The notes: generated from the sequence alone by a model not told the origin. A stretch of 16,462 nucleotides of DNA from Methylocapsa sp. (GCA_003162995.1 PLUZ01000182.1:249-16710), one strand, 5' to 3'. Shown: positions 1 to 7,703, numbered from the stretch's first letter. Program-made: numbers and translations.

Positions 1-1121
1 ACCGGCGGCGGCGGGGCAGGAAAGGGCAGGGAGCCTGCTGCGCCGGGATTGCCAAGCACCGCCCCCGTCGCGACCCCATCGAGCCTTCCGAGCGCGACGA
101 GTTCCCCCGCATCGGCCTCGGGCACTCTGACGGATTCGCCGCCGGGATAGCGGTGAATGCCGCCGACACGGGCTCCATCGAACGTGGCACTGTCGCGCAG
201 CACGCCGCGCCAGATGCGGCCATAGGAGAGCTTGCCCGCCTGGAGAGTCTTGAAGATTTGCACGAGCGGCTCTCCCTCGGCAACAATGCCGCGATGGCCT
301 GCTGTCTCAGCTGCATCGGGCACATCGTGCCGCATGGCCTTCCATAGCGGAAAAATGCCTTGCCCTCGCGCCGCCGATCCAAGCAAAACCTCGACGATCG
401 TGCCGCTCGCCTGATCCTTGCGCAAATGCTGGTAAAGCTCGCTCGCCGTTGGCTCAACTTCCTCGATCAGTTTTTCCAACAGAGCATCGTCCTGATCGGC
501 CAGCACCTCGGCCAATCCGTCGAGCGCATGCTTCTCGGGATCGCGGAGTTGGGGAGGAATCTCGATGCGCTCGGCCGCTTGGTTCGCGCCGTACCGGTAG
601 GCGCGTCCGCTCACGACTTCAATGTAGCCGACCACCGCGTCATTCTCTCGGATCGGCAATTGCCTCGGCGCCAGCGGGTATTTGGAACATGTCTGGAGCG
701 CCGCAAGCGTGTCGTCGAGAGAGCCGGTCAGCGTATCGATCTTATTCACAAAGATAAGGTGCGGGACCTGAAAGTCCTCAAGCGCTTTCAGCAAGAGCGG
801 CACGCTGGAAGCACGGCCGGTCATTGGCTCGCAGACGACTATGGCGAGATCGACCGCGGCCAACGCCGCTTCCGTCTCAAAGGCGAATTCAACCGAACCC
901 GGACAATCCAAGATCGACCAGCGATCACCCAGAAAGGAACAATGCCCAAGCCTCGACTCGGTGCTTACGACGCGCTTGCGAATGTCGCCGGGCCGTTTCA
1001 AGGGCGATCCAGCCGCTGCCATCAGTGCGTCGAACAGGGTCGACTTGCCGCTTCCATAGGGGCCGATCAAAGCGACGGAGCGCGGCCCTGCCACCGCTGT
1101 CTTCACAGGAGAACCTGTCAT
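1..1121 (-). CDS. EF-G-like translational GTPase (EF-G paralogue), N-terminal part, cut by the window edge
   Basis: The frame reads from an ATG at 1121 to the window edge without a stop (373 codons), so the C-terminal domains are missing. GTPase motifs are clear: P-loop GPYGSGKST at about residues 20-28, G3 DCPGS at 72-76, and G4 NKID at 126-129. The domain II region begins near residue 290. A strong Shine-Dalgarno, AGGGAGGAAG, sits just upstream of the ATG. Canonical EF-G has DTPGH in switch II, where the His drives GTP hydrolysis. Here the His is Ser, and no RGITI switch I motif is seen. I recall both traits from a group of alphaproteobacterial EF-G-like proteins distinct from the main FusA. 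The family assignment is solid. Its exact role (translocation, recycling or a specialised function) cannot be told from sequence. It is probably a separate transcription unit from hemC, 131 bp upstream. Confidence 0.88.
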   Translation of the reverse strand, partial: MTGSPVKTAVAGPRSVALIGPYGSGKSTLFDALMAAAGSPLKRPGDIRKRVVSTESRLGHCSFLGDRWSILDCPGSVEFAFETEAALAAVDLAIVVCEPMTGRASSVPLLLKALEDFQVPHLIFVNKIDTLTGSLDDTLAALQTCSKYPLAPRQLPIRENDAVVGYIEVVSGRAYRYGANQAAERIEIPPQLRDPEKHALDGLAEVLADQDDALLEKLIEEVEPTASELYQHLRKDQASGTIVEVLLGSAARGQGIFPLWKAMRHDVPDAAETAGHRGIVAEGEPLVQIFKTLQAGKLSYGRIWRGVLRDSATFDGARVGGIHRYPGGESVRVPEADAGELVALGRLDGVATGAVLGNPGAAGSLPFPAPPPP

Positions 1122-1194
1122 GATGGCGCTTCCTCCCTGCCATTCCGGCTATCGTTGCCGCGATGGTAGGACAAATAGGGTTTTGGCGCAAAGT

Positions 1195-1219
1195 CTCACA
1201 CGCGCCAAAATGGCGTGAG
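1195..1219 (-). terminator. Weak inverted repeat after hemC, possible terminator
   Basis: The plus strand has CTCAC and GCCA (1195-1199, 1204-1207) facing TGGC and GTGAG (1211-1219) around an AAA loop, with a 4-nt bulge on one side. It lies 34 bp beyond the hemC stop in hemC's direction. No real T tract follows, so termination is only a guess. It could equally be a binding site upstream of the EF-G-like gene. Confidence 0.22.
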
Positions 1220-1252
1220 CGAGCAAGATGAAGGGAGAAAGATGGTCTGACG

Positions 1253-2167
1253 CTATGCGTCGAAAAAATCGGCGGGGATTTGCGCGGCGAGCTCCTGCCC
1301 AATCGCCTCTCCGAGCAATGCCGCTTCGTCCAACGGCGCGGACGCCGCCGTCTCGAAAAACTGCGAGCCATCGGGTTTGAGCACGATCGCATGAAGTGCG
1401 ACTTGCCCCGCCTCTACACGGGCGTTAGCGCCGATCGGCGTCTTGCAGGAGCCATCGAGAACACGCAGAAAGGCACGCTCCGCTGCCAGGGCAACGGCTG
1501 TCTGTGCATGGAGAACCGGCGCGAGCAGCGCTCGCACGCCATCATCGTCCCGCCGCATGGCGATGGCGATCGCGCCCTGGCCCGCCGCCGGAACAAACTC
1601 CTGTACATCCAGAACGGCGGTGACGCTGGCTTCGAGCCCAAGGCGTTTCAGGCCGGCAAGTGCGAGCAGAGTAGCGGCTGCTTCGCCCTTGGCAACCTTG
1701 GCGAGACGTGTTTCGACATTGCCACGCAGGAGGCTGATCTTCAGATCCGGCCGCAACCTCTTGACCATGGCGCCCCGCCGAAGCGAGGCGGTGCCGACCA
1801 CGCTTCCTGGAGCAAGCCCGAGCGGATGCGGGGCATGTGGAGAAATCCACGCGTCGCGCACATCTTCACGCGGCAGATAGCCGGCGATTTCGATCGCCTC
1901 CGGCAAGACCGTCGGCAAATCCTTCGCCGAGTGCACGGCGGCGTCGATGTCGCCTTGCAGCAAGGCATGGTCAAGCTCCTTGGTAAAAAGCCCCTTGCCG
2001 CCGGCTTCGCTCAACGGCACGTTGAGAATCAAGTCGCCGCTGGTTTTGATCGTGATGATCTCGATTGCATCCGCATCGAGGCCATGCGCCGCACGGAGGC
2101 GGCCCATGAGTTCGCGTGTCTGGGCGAGCGCCAAGGGGCTGCCACGCGTCCCAAGCCTGAAAGCCAA
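1253..2167 (-). CDS. hemC: Porphobilinogen deaminase (hydroxymethylbilane synthase)
   Basis: The enzyme condenses four porphobilinogens into hydroxymethylbilane, a cytosolic step of haem and other tetrapyrrole synthesis. Family motifs are in order: RLGTRGSPLALAQ at the N-terminus, GGKGLFTKEL, AVHSAKDLPT (catalytic Asp), a VGTASLRR anion-binding stretch, SLLRGNVETRL, PAAGQGAIAI, and SCKTPIG, whose Cys carries the dipyrromethane cofactor. The start is unclear because the frame has no ATG or GTG before the conserved core. I give TTG at 2167, which leaves three residues before RLGTRGSP (304 aa). The alternatives are an ATT at 2209 with AGGA nine bases upstream, or TTG at 2278 with GGAG five bases upstream. 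Codons upstream of about 2210 (ATA, repeated CCA) look non-coding, which argues against the long forms. It is divergent from tsaD. Confidence 0.93.
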   Translation of the reverse strand: MAFRLGTRGSPLALAQTRELMGRLRAAHGLDADAIEIITIKTSGDLILNVPLSEAGGKGLFTKELDHALLQGDIDAAVHSAKDLPTVLPEAIEIAGYLPREDVRDAWISPHAPHPLGLAPGSVVGTASLRRGAMVKRLRPDLKISLLRGNVETRLAKVAKGEAAATLLALAGLKRLGLEASVTAVLDVQEFVPAAGQGAIAIAMRRDDDGVRALLAPVLHAQTAVALAAERAFLRVLDGSCKTPIGANARVEAGQVALHAIVLKPDGSQFFETAASAPLDEAALLGEAIGQELAAQIPADFFDA

Positions 2168-2249
2168 GACTTTGCCCGGTCGCGAAGTGGCAAGAATTCG
2201 TGCGTTAATTGTTGCGTTTCCTATTGGTTTGGTTGGTTCTATAGGTTGA

Positions 2250-2278
2250 ATCTTAATGCGGCTGGCAGCGGATACCAA
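2250..2278 (-). promoter_or_regulatory. hemC: Candidate hemC promoter
   Basis: On the minus strand TTGGTA (2278-2273) and TAAGAT (2255-2250) are 17 bp apart, each matching 4 of 6 consensus bases. The position suits a leader of roughly 70 bases before TTG 2167. If real, it rules out TTG 2278 as the hemC start. The match is modest. Confidence 0.28.
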
Positions 2279-2296
2279 ATTTGCTCCACCGACGGC

Positions 2297-2363
2297 CAAG
2301 GGAATGCTTTTGAAGCAAGGGAATCCCTTTGCAAGGGAATATTTCAGCAAGGGAATCCCTTTG
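2297..2363. repeat. CAAGGGAAT repeat array with two identical palindromes
   Basis: CAAGGGAAT occurs four times in one orientation, starting at 2297, 2316, 2332 and 2348 (spacings 19, 16, 16). At the second and fourth copies it extends to the identical 17-mer GCAAGGGAATCCCTTTG (2315-2331 and 2347-2363). Each 17-mer contains the palindrome AAGGGA-A-TCCCTT. The two are 32 bp apart, about three helical turns. The array fills the hemC-tsaD divergent interval and touches the tsaD Shine-Dalgarno (AAGGAG, 2364-2369). It could be a tandem operator. In RNA, the two palindromes could pair into a hairpin with a loop of about 19 nt just before the ribosome site. Confidence 0.85.
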
Positions 2364-2373
2364 AAGGAGTGTC

Positions 2374-3432
2374 ATGCGCGTTCTCGGTATTGAAACCACT
2401 TGCGACGAAACCGCCGCCGCCGTCGTGCAGCTGAAGCCAGGCGGACCCGGCGAAATTTTATCGAACGAGATCATGAGCCAGATCGCCGAGCACGCGGCAT
2501 TTGGCGGGGTGGTGCCGGAGATCGCGGCGCGCGCCCATATCGAAATCATCGACCGGCTCGTGGAACTCGCGCTTGCGCGGTCCGGGTTTGATTTGGCGGA
2601 CCTCGATGGGATTGCCGCGGCGGCAGGGCCGGGTCTCATCGGCGGCGTCATGGTGGGATTGACCACAGCAAAAGCCCTGGCCTTGGCGAGCCACAAGCCA
2701 TTTCTCGCGATCAACCATCTCGAAGCGCATGCCTTGACCGCGCGGCTGACCGACGAGCTCGCGTTTCCTTATTTGCTGCTGTTGGTCTCCGGCGGTCACA
2801 CCCAATTGGTCGCTGTGAAGGGGGTCGGGGACTATCTCCGGCTCGGTTCGACCGTGGACGACGCGGCGGGCGAAGCCTTCGACAAGGTCGGCAAAATGCT
2901 GGGTCTTCCCTATCCTGGCGGACCACGGGTGGAGGCCTTGGCGGCGGAGGGCAATGCCGGGCGTTTCGATTTGCCGCGGCCCATGCTTGGCCGGCCGAAA
3001 CCGGACTTTTCATTTTCCGGGTTGAAAACCGCGGTCCGGCTTGAAGTCGAACGCGCCGGACCTTTGACCGCGGCCGACGTGGCCGATGTCTGCGCTTCAT
3101 TCCAAGCCGCGGTGGTCGATACGGTCATCGATCGCTGCCGGGCGGGCTTGCGTCTTTTCCGTGAAACCACGGGCCATCCCAACGCTATGGTCGTCGCGGG
3201 CGGGGTTGCCGCCAATGGTGCCATACGCCGGGCGCTGATGCGGTTTTGCGGCGAGGCCGGGCTGCGGCTCGTCCTGCCGCCGCCGAGTCTTTGCACCGAT
3301 AATGGCGCCATGATCGCCTGGGCGGGGATCGAGCGGCTCTCGCTCGGCCTTGTCGACGATCTGACCTTTGCCGCAAGACCGCGCTGGCCACTCGACGCCA
3401 ATGCTGAGGCTGCGCATCACGGCAAGGCGTGA
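2374..3432 (+). CDS. tsaD: tRNA N6-adenosine threonylcarbamoyltransferase TsaD
   Basis: TsaD transfers threonylcarbamoyl from TC-AMP to A37 of ANN-decoding tRNAs, working with TsaB and TsaE, neither of which is in this window. The 352-aa protein begins [18 protein letters not shown], the family N-terminus. The metal-binding HLEAH has His115 and His119. Other family motifs follow: [45 protein letters not shown] and [16 protein letters not shown]. Length is close to the E. coli protein (about 337 aa). ATG 2374 has AAGGAG four bases upstream. It is divergent from hemC, a common pairing in alphaproteobacteria, and converges on ruvA with a 29-bp gap. In many relatives gpsA follows tsaD; it does not here. 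Confidence 0.97.
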   Translation: MRVLGIETTCDETAAAVVQLKPGGPGEILSNEIMSQIAEHAAFGGVVPEIAARAHIEIIDRLVELALARSGFDLADLDGIAAAAGPGLIGGVMVGLTTAKALALASHKPFLAINHLEAHALTARLTDELAFPYLLLLVSGGHTQLVAVKGVGDYLRLGSTVDDAAGEAFDKVGKMLGLPYPGGPRVEALAAEGNAGRFDLPRPMLGRPKPDFSFSGLKTAVRLEVERAGPLTAADVADVCASFQAAVVDTVIDRCRAGLRLFRETTGHPNAMVVAGGVAANGAIRRALMRFCGEAGLRLVLPPPSLCTDNGAMIAWAGIERLSLGLVDDLTFAARPRWPLDANAEAAHHGKA

Positions 3433-3461
3433 CAGGATTGCGTGACGCGCAAGGGTCAAGA

Positions 3462-4073
3462 TCAGCGGGCGAGTTCCTTGAGACCCTGACGAATAAGTTC
3501 CGAGGCCGGCGCGTCCTCGCCAAGCGCTGCGACCGAATCGGCCACGGCCGCCATGGCCTGCGAGCGCCCATAGCCGAGATTGACGAGGGCCGAGAGCGCG
3601 TCTTGCGCGGCGGCGGGCTTGCCGCCATCAAGTCCTGCAAGCCAGACGCCTGCCATGCCGGACGTACCGGGAGGTGCTGCCTTGTCCTTTAATTCCGAGA
3701 CGATCCGCGCCGCGAGTTTCGGACCGACCCCAGGCGCCCGGGAGATCGCCGCTTTATCCTGGCAGCCGATCGCGGCAGCAAGCTCTGCGGCATCGAGAAC
3801 GGTTTGAATCGCAAGTGCGACCTTGGCGCCGACACCTTGCACCGTAAGCAGCAGCCGGAACCAATGGCGGTCCGTCTCCGAGATGAAGCCGAACAATTTT
3901 ATCGAATCCTCGCGCATTTGAGTCTCGATCGCGAGTGTGGCCGCCTCGCCGGGCCGCGGCAGCTTTTGCAGCATGCGCCCGGAGCAATGCACGATATATC
4001 CAACACCCTGCACATCGAGGATCACATAATCCTCGCCCTGTGAGTCGATAATGCCTTTGAGTTTGCCGATCAT
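3462..4073 (-). CDS. ruvA: Holliday junction branch migration protein RuvA
   Basis: RuvA binds Holliday junctions as a tetramer and loads the RuvB motor; RuvC then resolves the junction. The 203-aa protein has the standard three parts. The N-terminal OB fold spans residues 1-63 (MIGKLKGII..., ending LFGF). Two helix-hairpin-helix motifs follow at about 78-89 ([12 protein letters not shown]) and 113-125 ([13 protein letters not shown]). After a flexible linker, the RuvB-binding domain III covers about 157-203 ([15 protein letters not shown]...). Start is ATG 4073; the Shine-Dalgarno is weak. It lies 78 bp downstream of ruvC in the same direction. ruvB would normally come next, but the convergent tsaD is there instead, so ruvB must be elsewhere. 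Confidence 0.96.
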   Translation of the reverse strand: MIGKLKGIIDSQGEDYVILDVQGVGYIVHCSGRMLQKLPRPGEAATLAIETQMREDSIKLFGFISETDRHWFRLLLTVQGVGAKVALAIQTVLDAAELAAAIGCQDKAAISRAPGVGPKLAARIVSELKDKAAPPGTSGMAGVWLAGLDGGKPAAAQDALSALVNLGYGRSQAMAAVADSVAALGEDAPASELIRQGLKELAR

Positions 4074-4083
4074 CTTCGCCGCA

Positions 4084-4134
4084 GCCTATCCATAGGCGGT
4101 GAGCCGCCAGCGACCCTATATGAAAGGATTCATA
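4084..4134. repeat. Three small inverted repeats in the ruvC-ruvA spacer
   Basis: GCCTAT-C-CATAGGC-like symmetry spans 4084-4096. GGCGG-TGAG-CCGCC spans 4095-4108. TATGAA-AGGA-TTCATA spans 4119-4134. The first two overlap by two bases and would compete as hairpins. They may affect ruvA translation or mRNA stability, or mark a binding site. No GTTC-N7-GTTC box, the alphaproteobacterial LexA site, was seen. Confidence 0.4.
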
Positions 4135-4151
4135 CCTGTTTGCATAGCCAG

Positions 4152-4667
4152 CTAACGTCCGGCGGCGTTTTCCAGATTACGCGCCCATAGGCGGATCCGC
4201 GCATGCGTAATGGCCGCCGCCAGGGCATCGGCCGCATCCGTGCCTTGGGCATCGCTTCCCGGCAGAAGCGTTCGCACCATCATCACGATCTGTGATTTTT
4301 CCGCATGGCCGGAGCCGGTCACGGTTTTCTTGATGAGATTGGCCGCATATTCCGCGACCGAAAGACCGGCGAGAGCGGGAACGACGAGCGCTATTCCGCG
4401 CGCTTGGCCGAGCTTTAGGGCCGATTGCGGATCGCGATTGACAAAAGTTTCCTCGACCACCGCCTCCGTTGGCCTGTGCTCGCTGATGATTGAGCCGAGA
4501 CCCTCGTGGAGCTCCCGCAGGCGCTCGGCGAGCGCTTTCCTATCGTTCGACCGGATGGCGCCACTTGCGACATAGGCAACCCGCGCGCCCGAGGCCTCGA
4601 TCACGCCCCATCCCATGGTCCGCAAACCCGGATCGATGCCGATGATGCGAATCGTTGCTTGCGCCAT
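4152..4667 (-). CDS. ruvC: Crossover junction endodeoxyribonuclease RuvC
   Basis: RuvC cuts Holliday junctions symmetrically, completing recombination after RuvAB branch migration. The 171-aa product matches the family length (E. coli about 173). The RNase H-like acidic residues are present: Asp in IIGIDPGLRTMGWG at the N-terminus, Glu in VVEETF, and the Asp pair in GTDAADALAAAITHA near the C-terminus. The LGQARG stretch is also typical. I chose ATG 4667 (MAQATIRIIGIDPG) because it places the catalytic Asp at the usual distance. An in-frame GTG at 4715 would add 16 unsupported residues and abut the dnaA stop. The gene lies 48 bp downstream of dnaA in the same direction, so read-through from dnaA is possible. 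Confidence 0.96.
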   Translation of the reverse strand: MAQATIRIIGIDPGLRTMGWGVIEASGARVAYVASGAIRSNDRKALAERLRELHEGLGSIISEHRPTEAVVEETFVNRDPQSALKLGQARGIALVVPALAGLSVAEYAANLIKKTVTGSGHAEKSQIVMMVRTLLPGSDAQGTDAADALAAAITHARIRLWARNLENAAGR

Positions 4668-4715
4668 GGCCGAGCCTAACGTGTCTCGCCGCGCGGGGGA
4701 ATATGCGAAACGCAC

Positions 4716-6227
4716 TCACTCCAAAAGCATCCGCTTCAAAAGCTCGATCTCTTCCGACAAAGTTCCGTCCGCGGTTACGAGCCCCTGAATCTTTCGCACG
4801 GCGTGGAGGACGGTCGTGTGGTCACGGCCGCCGAAACGGCGTCCGATTTCCGGAAGCGAGCGCGGGGTCAAGAGCTTGGAAAGATACATGGCGATCTGGC
4901 GCGGCCGCACGACGGTCGCGGTTCGCCGCGAGGAAAGAATATCGGCGCGGCTGACATTGAAATGGCTTGCGACCAGTTTCTGGATGTCTTCGATCTTGAT
5001 CTTCTTTGGCTCCGGAGTTCGCACCAGATCACGAATAGCGCGCTCGGAGGTTTCCATCGACAGCGGAGCGCCATTCAAAGAGGCATGGGCGAGCAGCCGG
5101 TTGACGGCTCCATCGAGATCGCGGCCATTCGTCTGAATGACGCTCGCGACATAAGCGACGACCGCGGCCGGAACTTCGAAAGTCGGATGCACCTGTTTCG
5201 CGGCGGCAATGCGTGCTTCAAGAATCTTGATCCGCAACGCCTCGTCGAGCCCTCCGATTTCGATGCAAAGACCGCCAGCCAAGCGCGATCTTACTCTTTC
5301 GTCGAGACTTTCGAGATCGCCTGGCGGCCGGTCGGCCGCGATCACGATCTGCCGGCGGGAATCGATCAGGGCATTGAGCGTATGACAGAACTCTTGTTGA
5401 ATCGACTTGCCCTGGAGAAATTGGATGTCGTCGATCACAAGAAGATCGATCGCCCGCAACCTTTCCTTGAAAGCGATCGCCGTCTGCGCTTTGAGGGCGG
5501 CGACGAAACCATACATGAATCGCTCGGCGGTGAGATAGATGACTTTGTGCTTTGCCGAGGTGGCAGCATGCGCGGCGGCTTGGAGAAGGTGGGTCTTACC
5601 CAATCCGACAGAAGCGTGGAGATAAAGCGGATTGAAAAGCAATGGGTCTCCCGGCGCCGCGGAAGCAATTCTCTGCGCCGCGGCATGGGCAAGCTGGTTG
5701 GATGAACCGACAAGAAAATTCGAGAAAATTAAACGCCGGTCCAACGGCGATCCGCAAAGGGTTTCGGCCTCGCAACCCTCCATTAAAGCCGACTTTTTCG
5801 AAGATGGCATTGCCGCGGCGGATGCCACCATCTGGGAGGAGGACGCCAATGAAGTGACGTTTCGGCCTTTTACCAAATTCGCGTCACCGCATGGAACGGG
5901 ATCGAGGTGGCTGCCGATGGCATGAGGGGGAGCGAGCCGCGTCGATGTACGGACATTGATCGACACCCGTTTGATCAGGGGGAATTCGCTGGCGAGCGCT
6001 TGAAGAATCTTGTCCGTATAGTGTGACTGAATCCAGCTCTTCAAAAATTTCGTGGGAACCGAGAGATAAGCATCCGCGTCGGAGAGAGCATCGAGTTCGA
6101 GGCAGCCGAACCAAGATGAGAAAACGTCTTCGCCAAGTTCCAGGCGGAGCCGCCGGCAGATTCGCATCCAGGCTTCACCCGTGGCGGCGGCGCCGGAGTC
6201 GGGAATTTGTCTGCGCACATCCGGCAT
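4716..6227 (-). CDS. dnaA: Chromosomal replication initiator protein DnaA
   Basis: DnaA binds DnaA boxes at oriC, oligomerises with ATP and opens the duplex. The protein has 503 aa. Domain I is at about 15-90 (W20, SSWFGCLEL, ending in a VSINV strand). A low-complexity linker follows at about 95-165. The AAA+ core has Walker [10 protein letters not shown] (205-213), Walker [10 protein letters not shown] (262-270) and the arginine-finger region [12 protein letters not shown] (309-320). Domain IV ends with the helix-turn-helix signature [24 protein letters not shown], which contacts the DnaA box. The first Walker A position is Ala rather than Gly, which I take as a lineage variant. ATG 6227 has GAGGA about ten bases upstream. 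A GAATC methylation-type site lies at 6244-6248. Neighbours are ruvC downstream and rpsT far upstream, same strand. Confidence 0.97.
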   Translation of the reverse strand: MPDVRRQIPDSGAAATGEAWMRICRRLRLELGEDVFSSWFGCLELDALSDADAYLSVPTKFLKSWIQSHYTDKILQALASEFPLIKRVSINVRTSTRLAPPHAIGSHLDPVPCGDANLVKGRNVTSLASSSQMVASAAAMPSSKKSALMEGCEAETLCGSPLDRRLIFSNFLVGSSNQLAHAAAQRIASAAPGDPLLFNPLYLHASVGLGKTHLLQAAAHAATSAKHKVIYLTAERFMYGFVAALKAQTAIAFKERLRAIDLLVIDDIQFLQGKSIQQEFCHTLNALIDSRRQIVIAADRPPGDLESLDERVRSRLAGGLCIEIGGLDEALRIKILEARIAAAKQVHPTFEVPAAVVAYVASVIQTNGRDLDGAVNRLLAHASLNGAPLSMETSERAIRDLVRTPEPKKIKIEDIQKLVASHFNVSRADILSSRRTATVVRPRQIAMYLSKLLTPRSLPEIGRRFGGRDHTTVLHAVRKIQGLVTADGTLSEEIELLKRMLLE

Positions 6228-7102
6228 CTGTTTTCATCCTCAGGAATCTAAGTAAAGCAACAGCGTCCGCTTAAATACCGGCGCCGAAACGTGATAGTGA
6301 CGGGAGAAAGGATGGCTGCGGAACTAGCCGCGTGTGCGCCGGCGATGCCGCGCTGCAGCCCAATGAGCCCTTTGAAAGCGCTCCGTCAGGATTTTACTGG
6401 CTGCGTAGGGAAACTGAACATTCGGATATTCAATGAATGCCATCACGGTCGTACATCCCCCTTCGCTCCGCGTGGACTGCCACAGAGCTTGTTTACATAA
6501 ATCAAAAGAGGCCCCGAATTCCGGTCGAAACACTCTGGAGACCAATAAACCAGCATCTGTAGAAAGTCTAACCAGAGTATATATTCAAACGATGCGATAT
6601 GTAACCCTGAACTTATTAAATTATTATACGGGGCCGTGACGCGCTTTACACGCTAAACTCACTAACGAACTGGAAAACTCAAAGGAGGTCGGTCTCGAAC
6701 ACTATAGCAAGCCAGTTCAAGACCGGAGAGAGACTTTAACACAGCCCAAGCAGCCCGCAAGCGCCGTTTAACGAATCCTTAAACACCGCTTGATGAATGA
6801 GCGCTATTGTCAGTTTCAAAGTTGCGAAGGCGTGTGATCCGGTAGTGTGCGTAACCACCTGATTTCGTGCGAGTCCATCGGGAACCCAAAAGGGGAAAAA
6901 AAATAGCCGGATCGAAGTCTTTCGGCTTCTGGGAAAAGTTGCAAAAATTTTTTGGGGCAAGGTGTCGGCCTGGGATAAACCGGCCTGTCTTGAAGATGTC
7001 ATCTGGCTTTAAGGGCAAACCATTGAGTTGCATGGAAATTGACTGTGCGGTGTTCAACTGAGGGCAAAGTAGCGATGATGCGCATTGGGTTTTTCAGCTG
7101 CG
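6228..7102. other. Long AT-richer intergenic region between dnaA and rpsT
   Basis: I see no convincing gene here. Short frames exist, but their translations match nothing and lack the codon pattern of the neighbours. The region should hold the dnaA promoter. A perfect minus-strand TATAAT (6628-6623) sits in a very AT-rich patch (about 6560-6630), but its -35 is poor. GANTC sites, the CcrM target in alphaproteobacteria, occur at 6244-6248, 6773-6777 and 6871-6875. There is an inverted repeat at 6690-6725 and an A8 run near 6897-6904. No DnaA box close to TTATCCACA was found, so the region is not called an origin. Confidence 0.6.
6690..6725 (-). other. Inverted repeat that could fold as an RNA hairpin upstream of dnaA
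   Basis: CGGTCTCGAAC (6690-6700) faces GTTCAAGACCG (6715-6725) around a 14-nt loop. The one non-matching position is C-A on the plus strand but G-U on the minus strand, so the minus-strand RNA pairs fully over 11 bp. It could be part of a long dnaA leader, a small RNA or a protein site. Confidence 0.4.
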
Positions 7103-7129
7103 AAAAAAAAGCCCGGCATCGGCCGGGCT
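7103..7129 (-). terminator. Rho-independent terminator of rpsT
   Basis: Read on the minus strand, AGCCCGGC, a 4-nt loop and GCCGGGCT form a perfect 8-bp GC-rich stem (7129-7110). It runs straight into eight Ts (7110-7103). It begins 29 bases after the rpsT stop. Stem and tract are textbook. Confidence 0.93.
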
Positions 7130-7158
7130 CAAGGATAAAGCTCTTCGCCGCACGTCAA

Positions 7159-7425
7159 TCATTTGCTTAGAGCATTAACCCGCCGGCTTAATCGCGAGAC
7201 TTTTCGCGAGGCCGTGTTGGAATGCACGATTCCTTTTTGCGCCGCGCGCATGACCAATGGTTCTGCGTCACGCAGAGCGGCAGCCGCGGCGCCGTGGTCT
7301 CCCGAAGCAATTGCTTCTTCGACTTTGCGGACATAGGTGCGCATTTGGCTACGCCGCGAGCGGTTAACCGCGGTGCGCCGCTCGATTTTACGGACGGCCT
7401 TCTTGGCCGAGGGGGTATTCGCCAT
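7159..7425 (-). CDS. rpsT: 30S ribosomal protein S20
   Basis: S20 binds 16S rRNA early in small-subunit assembly. The product is 88 aa, the usual size, and very rich in Ala, Arg and Lys. It starts with the family signature [21 protein letters not shown] and has the conserved later segment [23 protein letters not shown] 7425 is preceded by AGGA about ten bases upstream. An upstream in-frame start would add a 22-residue extension absent from S20 proteins. It has its own strong terminator, so it is probably monocistronic. The rpsT-dnaA adjacency is common in Hyphomicrobiales. Confidence 0.97.
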   Translation of the reverse strand: MANTPSAKKAVRKIERRTAVNRSRRSQMRTYVRKVEEAIASGDHGAAAAALRDAEPLVMRAAQKGIVHSNTASRKVSRLSRRVNALSK

Positions 7426-7497
7426 CAAAAAATATCCTGGGCATGGGCCAAAGCGAAAACAGCCATCCACGATGGAAAGCCGGCAAAGCATGGCCGC

Positions 7498-7532
7498 TTG
7501 AGCATGATTCCGAAACCGAAACCGGGTTCGCG
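7498..7532. repeat. Possible fragment of a dispersed GAGCATGATTCCG-type repeat
   Basis: TTGAGCATGATTCCGAAACC followed by GAAACCGGGTTCGCG resembles the half of a palindromic repeat that I recall as widespread in intergenic DNA of Hyphomicrobiales (GAGCATGAT..., an A/C-rich middle, then a GGTTTTCGG-type arm). Only one arm is recognisable, and no second copy lies in this window. The call rests on recollection. Confidence 0.35.
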
Positions 7533-7703
7533 ATAAATATCACGCAAAGACAAAAGGTTCACGCCGCGACCGATATTCCATCCCGGAACGCAGGTGAGGA
7601 TCACGCTAATAATCACGAACCCTTCGGCCCGTCAACGCTCGATATCCGCGGTTGGGCGACTACGTCTCTTTCGTGCTGGAGATACGATACAACTGACGGG
7701 CGT

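Noticed and set aside
360..1169. A 269-residue plus-strand frame
   Set aside because: It is antisense to the EF-G-like GTPase, whose motifs are unmistakable, and its own translation is Arg-rich and featureless. The same holds for long antisense frames over hemC, dnaA and treS.
4668..4715. GTG start extending ruvC to overlap the end of dnaA
   Set aside because: The 16 added residues have no counterpart in RuvC, whose N-terminus normally lies just before the IGIDPG motif.
6681..6689. A near-perfect Shine-Dalgarno AAAGGAGGT on the plus strand
   Set aside because: No ATG, GTG or TTG follows at a usable distance, so it does not start a gene.
6701..6740. A tRNA-like T arm (GTTCAAGACC)
   Set aside because: The flanking five-base arms do not pair as a T stem, and no acceptor or anticodon arm can be drawn around it.
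6779..7057. A 92-residue minus-strand reading frame upstream of rpsT's terminator
   Set aside because: The translation has no recognisable motif, the codons do not resemble neighbouring genes, and no good ribosome site precedes it.
6228..7158. An oriC next to dnaA
   Set aside because: The region is AT-rich and adjoins dnaA, but I found no sequence within one mismatch of TTATCCACA apart from a weak TTACGCACA near 6847, and no cluster. Only two isolated TTATCC cores occur. In several alphaproteobacteria the origin lies near hemE instead.
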